Below the pieces are notes generated by a model. The model did not search any database, had not been told where the DNA came from, and saw nothing but the letters and a program-made list of their open reading frames with translations. From assembly GCA_964520895.1 (NCBI GenBank), contig CAZFOR010000036.1:1-14292 (forward strand): 14,292 nt of DNA. Direction: 5' to 3'. Numbering within the stretch: the stretch's first letter is position 1; the number at the start of each line of letters is the position of its first letter. Below, one piece after another: positions 8,295 through 14,221 of this stretch. The DNA comes from SIG350 sp964520895. GTDB taxonomy: Bacteria > Bacillota > Clostridia > TANB77 > SIG350. The translations under genes and the position numbers were made by a program.

Positions 8295-9266
8295 TTAATT
8301 TAAGTTATCATAAAATTTATTTACGTCATCATAAGTGCGTTGATTTATGGTATTTGCTAATTTATTTTTAGTATTAGAATTATTTTTAACAAATTTATTT
8401 TTATTATTTGAATCTTGTAAATATTTTTTTATATCTTCAATTGTCCTTAATGATTTATCATTCCAATCAGTAAGTATTTTATCTATATAATCAAAACTTG
8501 GATTTGATTTTGCAGTAGTTTTCTTTAAAGCAAGTTCAATAATATTAATATCATATTTAAAATCATTTATCCATTTTTCAACATATGCACTTTCATATTG
8601 AGTTAATTGTCTTGTTAGACCTAATTTTTTTGCAATGTTTTTCTTTATTTCATTACATTTTTCATAATTTATATAATATGCCTCTAAATCTTCTAGGCTT
8701 TTTATTTTATTTGAATTCCAACCATTTGCAACGGCTTTAACATATCCTTTTGTTAGTTTACCTCTATCAAAACAATATTTAAATAGTGAAATTAAAACTT
8801 CTTCACTAAAATTATATTTTGTAAACATCATATCTATATCGGTATACCATGTAGGTGACATAACACCTTGAAAATAGCTGTTATTAATAGCAGAAATGAC
8901 CCTTAATCTATTTTTGTTTTTTTCATTATTCTCATTAGCATCTTCTAAGCAAGATGTTAGTTTTGGTGTATATATTTTATTGATTTCAATAGTTTGTATA
9001 TCATTAATAATATATCCATTTGGCATTTTTGTAATTAGTTCTAATTCTTCAAGTTTTAAAAATGAAGTTTTTACTGAATTAATATCAATACCAATTCTTT
9101 TTGAAAGGTCTAAGGGAGAAATATCAATTTGATGTTTTGAAGCAAATAAAATATATAGATATATTTTAATACTTTCTGAATTTAATAATGGCAAATATTC
9201 AGATATAAATATATCAGGCAAACTTATTTGTGAAAAAATATTTGATTCGTTTTTATCAAATTGCAT
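8295..9266 (-). CDS. DnaD/DnaB-like replication initiation protein
   Basis: Residues 1-100 form a winged-helix-like domain (ESIKIYLYILFASK...ISPLDLSKRIGIDINSVKTSFLKLEELELI). Two DDBH2 (DnaD C-terminal type) domains follow, about 131-185 and 218-270. Each ends with the family Y-x3-(I/V)-x3-W motif: Y175-V179-W183 and Y260-I264-W268. The tail is Asn/Lys-rich. Proteins of this type act with a DnaC/DnaI ATPase in helicase loading, which fits the 15-nt spacing to the dnaC-like gene. I place the start at 9266 (323 residues): AAGGAGGGG lies 6 nt upstream of this ATG. A longer in-frame extension to 9329 would begin upstream of the likely transcription start. Lineage-specific divergence prevents a firm choice between DnaD and DnaB as name. 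Confidence 0.87.
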   Translation of the reverse strand: MQFDKNESNIFSQISLPDIFISEYLPLLNSESIKIYLYILFASKHQIDISPLDLSKRIGIDINSVKTSFLKLEELELITKMPNGYIINDIQTIEINKIYTPKLTSCLEDANENNEKNKNRLRVISAINNSYFQGVMSPTWYTDIDMMFTKYNFSEEVLISLFKYCFDRGKLTKGYVKAVANGWNSNKIKSLEDLEAYYINYEKCNEIKKNIAKKLGLTRQLTQYESAYVEKWINDFKYDINIIELALKKTTAKSNPSFDYIDKILTDWNDKSLRTIEDIKKYLQDSNNKNKFVKNNSNTKNKLANTINQRTYDDVNKFYDNLN

Positions 9267-9288
9267 AATATCCCCTCCTTTTTTACAA

Positions 9289-9318
9289 ATTATATCACGA
9301 ATTACAATATATATGCAA
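9289..9318 (-). promoter_or_regulatory. Extended -10 promoter of the dnaD-dnaC pair
   Basis: On the - strand TGATATAAT (9297-9289) is a perfect extended -10 (TGN-TATAAT). A weak -35 TTGCAT (9318-9313) stands 18 bp upstream. The predicted transcript begins near 9282, directly before AAGGAGG, so the untranslated leader would be only about 16 nt. This supports the ATG at 9266 as the start. Confidence 0.65.
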
Positions 9319-9341
9319 TTGAAATACAATTTTTTATTTAG

Positions 9342-10190
9342 TTATACATCTTTTTCGATTTTAGCTTTAATATCTAATATTTCGCTTTCAGTTAAGTTTG
9401 TTATTTGAGATATTTCATCTAAAGTATAATTTTTGCTTAGTAGATTTTTTACAATAATGCATAAGGTATTAATTCTTCCCTTGTTAAATGCATATGATTG
9501 TTCACCTTTTCGTTCACGAATACCTTTATCAATTAATTCTTGCTTCCTTTGCTCAGCTTCATCACCAATTAAATAATGATATTCAGCCTCAGCTTTTTTA
9601 ATTATAGTGTTAGTTTTAATAGCCATATCTAGCACCTCCATATTTTTTCTAGTCAAGAAACTTAGCCATTTAGCAAGTTTGGTGTTTTCATTTTGAACAT
9701 TTTTTAAGTATTTTGGTATTTCAATTAAATGAATTTCAAAATCTCTAAAATAATTTTCATTTGTATATTCTTCCTTTACAGTCATTTTAGAATGATAATG
9801 TGAATGATTATATAACTTGTAATCTAAAATACCTATTACAATAGCTTTTTGCAGTTCATTGAATTCTTGGCCTTGGTTTAATTGACTAGTATATAACTTA
9901 CTAAAATAGTACAAAAATCTTTTCTCTATATCTAAATCTTGGTGTAATTGCATTTCTATATCTATCCATATATTATCAACTTTTGCTTTTACATCTAATA
10001 TTCCATACTTGTCATTAATATTATCTTTATTTAAATCTAAATCTTTTTTAATTTCTATTTCTTGTATATCAATATCTAATATAGAGATTAAAAGATCTTT
10101 TAATATATCAGAGTTTTCATATTTTCCAAATATTCTTTTAAAAATATAGTCATTTGTTGGTTTGAGATTTGTTCTAGTTTTATTGTTAAT
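9342..10190 (-). CDS. Rpn/PD-(D/E)XK nuclease-family putative transposase with apparent ATT start
   Basis: The frame is open well beyond its first ATG (9953): it continues to 10190 and encodes recognisable Rpn N-terminal sequence (NNKTRTNLKPTNDYIFKRIFG...). With initiation at ATT 10190-10188 the product is 282 residues, the usual family size. The nuclease core reads GILDVKAKVDNIWIDIEMQLHQ, giving D66 and E79-x-Q81 as likely catalytic residues. The C-terminal region ends in a small HTH-like repeat (YTLDEISQITNLTESEI). Family members are recombination-promoting nucleases or degraded transposase-like genes; the function here is unproven. A perfect AAAGGAGG (10207-10200) sits 9 nt before the ATT and no ATG, GTG or TTG occurs in frame until residue 80. 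Either AUU is used or the start codon has mutated. It follows the prgI-like gene by 79 nt. Confidence 0.85.
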   Translation of the reverse strand: MNNKTRTNLKPTNDYIFKRIFGKYENSDILKDLLISILDIDIQEIEIKKDLDLNKDNINDKYGILDVKAKVDNIWIDIEMQLHQDLDIEKRFLYYFSKLYTSQLNQGQEFNELQKAIVIGILDYKLYNHSHYHSKMTVKEEYTNENYFRDFEIHLIEIPKYLKNVQNENTKLAKWLSFLTRKNMEVLDMAIKTNTIIKKAEAEYHYLIGDEAEQRKQELIDKGIRERKGEQSYAFNKGRINTLCIIVKNLLSKNYTLDEISQITNLTESEILDIKAKIEKDV

Positions 10191-10207
10191 ATTTTTATAC
10201 CTCCTTT
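10188..10207 (-). promoter_or_regulatory. Perfect Shine-Dalgarno before a non-standard ATT start (Rpn gene)
   Basis: On the - strand AAAGGAGG (10207-10200) is followed by nine bases and then ATT (10190-10188) in the frame of the Rpn-family gene. The frame has a TAA just upstream of the Shine-Dalgarno, so no earlier start exists. Confidence 0.6.
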
Positions 10208-10232
10208 ATTTTATCATAATGGTTAGTCTATT

Positions 10233-10248
10233 ACAATAGAAATATTGT
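10233..10248. repeat. Small perfect inverted repeat between prgI-like and Rpn genes
   Basis: ACAATA (10233-10238) and TATTGT (10243-10248) are exact complements around GAAA. An overlapping TCTATT-AC-AATAGA palindrome covers 10227-10240. No T tract follows on either strand, so it is not a clear terminator; it could be a binding site or chance in A/T-rich DNA. Confidence 0.3.
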
Positions 10249-10269
10249 CTTTTCAACAAAATGCTTTAC

Positions 10270-10575
10270 TTAATTTTTAGTGTCTTTCATATAAATAAAT
10301 ACTTTGTTACTAAAAAGATATTTAATAATAAATAAAAATGTAATATAAATATTGTTCGAGTTTGCAAATATAAAGTTTATTAATATTGCAGGAAATATTG
10401 TTAAAAATATTACATATATCTTTATATTAATTGTTATATTTAATTTACTACTTATAAATATTATAGGTAGTACAATAATAGCTGATATAATAATTGTAGT
10501 GTAATTAAATACTCCGAATAATTTAGGTGGGGTATCATAATTTTGATGAACTATATATTGATTTTTGTTATTCAA
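10270..10575 (-). CDS. PrgI/VirB3-like T4SS membrane protein
   Basis: This 101-residue protein has a short polar N-terminus (NQYIVHQNYDTPPKLFGVFNY), two closely spaced hydrophobic stretches (about 22-42 and 47-69) and a basic C-terminal segment ending FIIKYLFSNKVFIYMK. This is the layout of PrgI-family proteins of Gram-positive conjugative modules, which correspond to VirB3 and partner with the VirB4 ATPase. The start is TTG (10575-10573), with AGGAGG 7 nt upstream. It lies 29 nt downstream of the virB6-like gene, the position PrgI holds in Tn1549-type elements. In those elements virB4 normally comes next; here an Rpn-family gene follows. Sequence similarity is weak, so the call leans on topology and gene order. 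Confidence 0.65.
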   Translation of the reverse strand: MNNKNQYIVHQNYDTPPKLFGVFNYTTIIISAIIVLPIIFISSKLNITINIKIYVIFLTIFPAILINFIFANSNNIYITFLFIIKYLFSNKVFIYMKDTKN

Positions 10576-10604
10576 GATATTACCTCCTGTAATAGAATAA
10601 GTTA

Positions 10605-11504
10605 CTATTTTTTAAATAATGATTGAAGTGAAGATGTATTCAATGAAATGTTATTTGATAGATTAAAACCACCCAAGAATTCTTTTAAATAGTTATTTAA
10701 ATTATGTAGAGTATAAATAACACCAATAATTAAGAATTTAGAATAAACATCATTTTCAAAATTTAAAATATGTGGAATATACATAACTACAATTACAATA
10801 TTTTGAAGAATTAATAAACTAATTAAATACTTTAACCAATTCGAAAAATATGGTTTTAAATTATCTGATAAGAGACATAAAAATGCAAAAGGAGAACAAA
10901 TTACTAATAGTTTGATTAATATAAATCGTAAAATATATGAAATAAGTAAAGATATAAACCCGAATGTAATCATACATTTTATAACACCATCAATTGAAAA
11001 TAGTGTAAATGAATTAAATTCAGCTATCAAATCATTCATCGAATTAATAAATGAAATAAAGGTAATTTCAGTATCAAATAAATATGTTCCAAGTTCAGAT
11101 AAATACTGACATATAAGAGAGTTCAGATCAATTATTTTTTCGCAAATATACAGACTTGAATTTAATAATATTGCATATATGGTTACTTTTAAAATATACA
11201 TATACGGAAGTTCGGTTTGATTATGTGTATATAGTGATAATACAATTTTACCAATGTGATATATGACTAATCCTGAAAGTAAGATGTTTGCTAGAATTAA
11301 AATATTAAATTTACTTGAAGAAAATATATTAGTTATTCCTTGTGTTATAACCAAGTCAGAATTAACAAATACTATTTCATCTAATAAAGAGTATATAGTA
11401 TTATCAATTGATGAAAATAGATTACTAAACATTTCATTAATAACAGACATAATTAGGTTTATAATTTCTGTTTGTGATATTGTTTGTGCTACTTCTTCTT
11501 CCAT
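10605..11504 (-). CDS. VirB6/TrbL-like conjugal transfer membrane protein
   Basis: This 299-residue polytopic protein would form part of the inner-membrane channel of a type IV secretion apparatus. An amphipathic N-terminal region (about 1-65) precedes about five to six membrane helices. The segment LVICSPFAFLCLLSDNLKPYFSNWLKYLISLLILQNIVIVVM (about 206-247) is the typical TrbL/VirB6 core, with the SP-x-A...F-x2-W-x2-Y pattern. The ATG at 11504-11502 begins one base after the pilin stop, and the weak Shine-Dalgarno GGTAGG lies in the end of the pilin gene, so translation is probably coupled. Gene order (virD4, pilin, virB6, prgI) matches Gram-positive conjugation modules. Confidence is good for the family, low for what it transports. 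Confidence 0.78.
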   Translation of the reverse strand: MEEEVAQTISQTEIINLIMSVINEMFSNLFSSIDNTIYSLLDEIVFVNSDLVITQGITNIFSSSKFNILILANILLSGLVIYHIGKIVLSLYTHNQTELPYMYILKVTIYAILLNSSLYICEKIIDLNSLICQYLSELGTYLFDTEITFISFINSMNDLIAEFNSFTLFSIDGVIKCMITFGFISLLISYILRFILIKLLVICSPFAFLCLLSDNLKPYFSNWLKYLISLLILQNIVIVVMYIPHILNFENDVYSKFLIIGVIYTLHNLNNYLKEFLGGFNLSNNISLNTSSLQSLFKK

Positions 11505-11505
11505 A

Positions 11506-11889
11506 CTAACCTACCAAGGAATCTATTGCTTTAAGTATTAATTCAACAGCAATAATAAATCCGTAAGAGTATAAGGTTGTCCTAATTAATCTTTTACCTT
11601 TTAAGATACGATCATCATCACCAAAACTAAATTTAGTAATAAACACACCTGTACCTACTGCAATGGCGGCAGCTGGTGTTGCAAGTTTTATCATCCAATC
11701 ACGGATTTTACCAAATGCAGTATTTAGTTTTTTTACAATTGTTGGATCTGCACCAAAACTTATTGTATATGTAAATAACATAAAGATTAATGTATATACA
11801 ATAATATATTTAATTACTCTAAAATGTAGTCTATAACTTTTCTTGTCATTTGTATGTGTTTTTTTTAATTTAATAATTTGATTTTTCAA
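11506..11889 (-). CDS. VirB2-type T4SS pilin-like protein
   Basis: The 127-residue product has a basic N-terminus, a signal-peptide-like hydrophobic stretch (about residues 26-45) ending SFGA-D, a plausible cleavage site. Two membrane helices follow (about 65-88 and 101-123), separated by a charged loop GDDDRILKGKR. This is the VirB2/TrbC plan: a cleaved pre-pilin with two helices and a Gly/Lys-rich loop (compare the GKR-x4-TL-x-SYGFIIA pattern). The start is TTG at 11889-11887, with AAGGAGG 9 nt upstream, inside the end of the coupling-protein gene; the two genes overlap by 20 nt. It stands between virD4 and virB6 as in Tn1549-type modules, where a small two-helix protein (Maff2) occupies this slot. 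Confidence 0.75.
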   Translation of the reverse strand: MKNQIIKLKKTHTNDKKSYRLHFRVIKYIIVYTLIFMLFTYTISFGADPTIVKKLNTAFGKIRDWMIKLATPAAAIAVGTGVFITKFSFGDDDRILKGKRLIRTTLYSYGFIIAVELILKAIDSLVG

Positions 11890-13588
11890 TATTTTGTACC
11901 TCCTTAAAATATGGTTTTAATAATAGTTTAAATGGTGGTAGCATCTGACTACCATTGGACAGATAAGCAATTGCTTCAAATATTTTTAGATTTTGTGAAA
12001 AGTCTTTGCTGTCAAAACAATTATCTATATAACTGTAACTAGATATTGTTTGAGATATATTAGATTTTTTTGATTTCATAATATTTAATAAATAACTATA
12101 ATTTGTTTCTTGTGCATTTTCAGAAACACTATTGCTTAATTTTGTTTTATCTTGTTTACCAAAAAGTTTTTGTGCAGATTCTATTGTATATATATCATCT
12201 GTGCGTAAAAATAGTTTGTTTATAAAGTTCTGGACAAGTACATTTAAAGTGCTTTCGACTTTTAATGTAGAGAGTAGGGAAGAATAGCTTTGAGTAGAAA
12301 TAATATTAATACATTTATATTCACGCGATAATGAGAAGAAATTTGCATCAGTATCTGTTACATATTCTTGATATTCATCACAAACAAAAAAAGTTGGAGT
12401 TGCTATAGGGAAAGGCCTTTGGAGTACTTCTGTTTGAAAATCTAATTTTAGATATGCTGCAATTATTTTAGATAGATTTTGATATTTACCAATATTCATT
12501 TTAAGTAATATTAGCGAATTGTTTTCAAACATATTTTCAAATCCAGTAAATGTAATATTTTCTTTCTTAGGACAAAAGGTGTTTTGTATATCTATATCAC
12601 TTACAAATATAGAAGTTATTCTAGATATTTCAGATAAAATTATTGATAAAATTTTTGAATCTAAATTGATAAATTCATTTTTAAAATATGAAAGGAGTGA
12701 ACTAAAATCAAATTGTTCTAGTTTAGATAATTTGTTTTCTAAAAATCGTTTCTTGACAAATTCTAGTTTTTCATTTAGAAAATCTTTGCTAGTTATAATA
12801 TTATGGATATCAGTAAAAGTTACATATCCGTTATTATATAATCTAGATAATTTAATACATTCTGTAAGTAGGTTCTGTGCTTTATCAAACCAATATGTAT
12901 CACTATTATTTTTATTTGAAAAAAGTGTTAATATTGTAACTAATCTATTTGCTAGTATATATGGTTTTAAATTTGGTTTATGAAGAGGGTTATATGTATG
13001 CAAGCCATCTAGTTCAATTACTGTTAATAAATTTTCTTTATTATTAGTTTTACATATTTGCAATATATCATAATACATATTTCCTTTTACATCTAAAACT
13101 AAGCCAGAAATGGTATTTAAACCTATTAATCCAGAAATTAATGGATATATTGCACTACTTGTTTTTCCAGACCCAATTGCCCCTGTTATTAGTAAATTTT
13201 GATAAAGTGCAGGTTCATTTAGATATATGTTATTCATATATTCATCTGTACCTAATAATATTTGAAAGTTTGAGTTTAGTATAATTGGAATTTGTGAAGT
13301 TTGTTTTTTAATTAATTTTTTTGAATTAACACTTTTTTCTTGAATTACTTTTAAATAAGTAATATAGAAGGAGTATATTAAAATAACAGAGGAGATAAAT
13401 GTAGTAAATGGGAAAAGTAATTTTGTGTAGTAAATAATAACATCAAAGTTTATTGGAATGTCTAAAATGATATAAAAGCTAGATAAATATACATTTGAAA
13501 AGAATTTTAATAACACAAATGTCAAATACATAGATGAAAAGAGTATTAATATAATAGGTTTTAATTTTAAAGATATTTTTTTCAACAT
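11870..13588 (-). CDS. VirD4/TraG-family type IV coupling protein (ATPase)
   Basis: Coupling proteins are hexameric membrane ATPases that recruit DNA or protein substrates to a type IV secretion channel. The 572-residue protein has two N-terminal membrane helices (about 11-33 and 50-76). The P-loop is TGAIGSGKTSS (Walker A, 136-143), followed by the nucleotide-domain blocks GLVLDVKGN and DTYWFDKAQNLLTECIKL. Walker B is FFVCDEYQEYV (D404-E405), then a TraG/TraM-recognition-type C-terminal block FFSLSREYKCINIISTQSYSSL with Q433. All ATPase residues are intact, arguing for a working gene. The ATG begins one base after the stop of the upstream small gene, and its end overlaps the pilin gene by 20 nt. 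The substrate is unknown; no relaxase is in the window. Confidence 0.9.
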   Translation of the reverse strand: MLKKISLKLKPIILILFSSMYLTFVLLKFFSNVYLSSFYIILDIPINFDVIIYYTKLLFPFTTFISSVILIYSFYITYLKVIQEKSVNSKKLIKKQTSQIPIILNSNFQILLGTDEYMNNIYLNEPALYQNLLITGAIGSGKTSSAIYPLISGLIGLNTISGLVLDVKGNMYYDILQICKTNNKENLLTVIELDGLHTYNPLHKPNLKPYILANRLVTILTLFSNKNNSDTYWFDKAQNLLTECIKLSRLYNNGYVTFTDIHNIITSKDFLNEKLEFVKKRFLENKLSKLEQFDFSSLLSYFKNEFINLDSKILSIILSEISRITSIFVSDIDIQNTFCPKKENITFTGFENMFENNSLILLKMNIGKYQNLSKIIAAYLKLDFQTEVLQRPFPIATPTFFVCDEYQEYVTDTDANFFSLSREYKCINIISTQSYSSLLSTLKVESTLNVLVQNFINKLFLRTDDIYTIESAQKLFGKQDKTKLSNSVSENAQETNYSYLLNIMKSKKSNISQTISSYSYIDNCFDSKDFSQNLKIFEAIAYLSNGSQMLPPFKLLLKPYFKEVQNIEKSNY

Positions 13589-13589
13589 A

Positions 13590-13853
13590 TCACCTTTCCA
13601 TAATATTATTTTTTATACTATTTAATTTGGAGCCTTGTTTTTGAAAAAAGAATTTACTAGAAATATAGTCATAAACAAATAGGAAAATAATAATTAATTG
13701 CAAAATAAATAATAAAAACATAAATATAAAAATATTTAGATTATTATTTAAAAAAGAAATGTTACCTAAGAAAACTAGTAAAAGAGTTGGTATAACTAGA
13801 AAAACTAATGATAGAGCAATTATAATAAAGTACCTCCTTCCATAATTTACCAC
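13590..13853 (-). CDS. Small two-helix membrane protein, first gene of the T4SS-like operon
   Basis: I do not recognise this family. The product is 87 residues from GTG 13853, or 78 from ATT 13826, with two strong membrane helices (about residues 8-30 and 38-62 in the long form) and a basic C-terminal tail ending MER. The GTG directly abuts a good -10 box (13859-13854), so it would lie upstream of the predicted transcription start near 13847. A perfect GGAAGGAGG (13841-13833) instead sits six bases before ATT 13826-13824 and nine before ATA. No ATG, GTG or TTG follows in frame at a useful distance. The ATG at 13843 is out of frame and opens only an 8-codon mini-ORF (MEGGTLL, stop). The TGA stop is one base from the coupling-protein ATG, so the two are coupled. 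Confidence 0.6.
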   Translation of the reverse strand: MVNYGRRYFIIIALSLVFLVIPTLLLVFLGNISFLNNNLNIFIFMFLLFILQLIIIFLFVYDYISSKFFFQKQGSKLNSIKNNIMER

Positions 13854-13882
13854 AGTATAACATAAATATTTTTAAAAGTCTA
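13854..13882 (-). promoter_or_regulatory. Promoter of the T4SS-like operon (back-to-back with DUF1858 promoter)
   Basis: On the - strand -35 TAGACT (13882-13877; four of six) and -10 TATACT (13859-13854; five of six) are separated by exactly 17 bp. The predicted +1 is near 13847. The -35 box overlaps that of the divergent DUF1858 promoter inside GTCTAGAC. Confidence 0.65.
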
Positions 13883-13909
13883 GACAAAAATAAAAAAAAG
13901 TTGTATTAT
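13881..13909 (+). promoter_or_regulatory. Promoter of the DUF1858 gene
   Basis: TAGACA (13881-13886; five of six) and TATTAT (13904-13909; five of six) are separated by 17 bp. The leader would run about 26 nt to the ATG at 13942 and contains AAGGTGGTGA. It is divergent from, and shares two -35 bases with, the promoter of the T4SS-like operon. Confidence 0.7.
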
Positions 13910-13941
13910 ATTAATATAAAAAAATTTAAGGTGGTGAAATT

Positions 13942-14142
13942 ATGGAAAAGATAACAAAAGATATGTTGATAGTTGATATATTGAATATTAATGAAGAACT
14001 TGCTGAAGTATTAATGGAGGCTGGTATGCATTGTGTTGGATGTATGGCTGCACATGGTGAAACACTAGAACAAGCATGTGAAGTACATGAAATAAATGTA
14101 GACGAATTAGTCGAAAAATTAAATTTTTTTAACGAAGCTTAA
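13942..14142 (+). CDS. DUF1858 redox-disulfide domain protein
   Basis: This 66-residue cytoplasmic protein is a complete DUF1858 domain, the module described as the hybrid-cluster-protein-associated redox disulfide domain. The family pattern is clear: a short helix-rich start (DMLIVDILNINEELAEVLMEAGMHCVGC), with the C31-x2-C34 pair following GMH, then AAHGETLEQACEVHEINVDELVEKLN, with a further Cys at 46. Such stand-alone proteins are widespread in anaerobic Firmicutes; the exact function is unknown, with redox sensing or sulfur/metal handling as the usual guess. AAGGTGGTGA gives a strong ribosome binding site. It is transcribed away from the T4SS-like operon from an overlapping promoter. No clear terminator follows; the 79 bases to the tRNA are A-rich. 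Confidence 0.9.
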   Translation: MEKITKDMLIVDILNINEELAEVLMEAGMHCVGCMAAHGETLEQACEVHEINVDELVEKLNFFNEA

Positions 14143-14160
14143 AAAATTTTAAAAAAAATG

Positions 14161-14189
14161 TTGACAAACAAAAAAAAATTTAGTATACT
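14161..14189 (+). promoter_or_regulatory. Near-consensus promoter of tRNA-Val
   Basis: TTGACA (14161-14166; perfect) and TATACT (14184-14189; five of six) are spaced by 17 bp. The -10 box lies within a perfect 10-bp palindrome TAGTATACTA (14181-14190). Predicted +1 is near 14196, about 26 nt before the tRNA. Confidence 0.85.
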
Positions 14190-14195
14190 AACACA

Positions 14196-14212
14196 TGTCA
14201 CAGATAGTGACA
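14196..14212 (+). other. Hairpin in the pre-tRNA leader
   Basis: TGTCAC (14196-14201) pairs with GTGACA (14207-14212) around AGATA. The stem begins at the predicted transcription start and ends nine bases before the tRNA, so it would form at the 5' end of the primary transcript, or could be an operator as DNA. Confidence 0.5.
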
Positions 14213-14221
14213 CAAAAAAGT

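Noticed and set aside
7293..9266. dnaD-dnaC pair as replication genes of a plasmid, phage or the T4SS element
   Set aside because: The zinc-finger DnaC with a helical N-terminus and the two-DDBH2-domain partner fit the chromosomal clostridial pair. They have their own promoter and no phage or plasmid genes beside them.
8295..9329. Longer DnaD-like protein starting at 9329
   Set aside because: The extra N-terminal residues (MYFNCIYIVIRDIIC...) lie across and upstream of the extended -10 promoter. AAGGAGGGG is placed for the ATG at 9266.
9342..9953. Rpn-family gene as a truncated or frameshifted pseudogene starting at its first ATG
   Set aside because: The same frame stays open to 10190 and the added 79 residues carry the conserved Rpn N-terminus and nuclease core. 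There is no internal stop or frameshift; only the start codon is non-standard.
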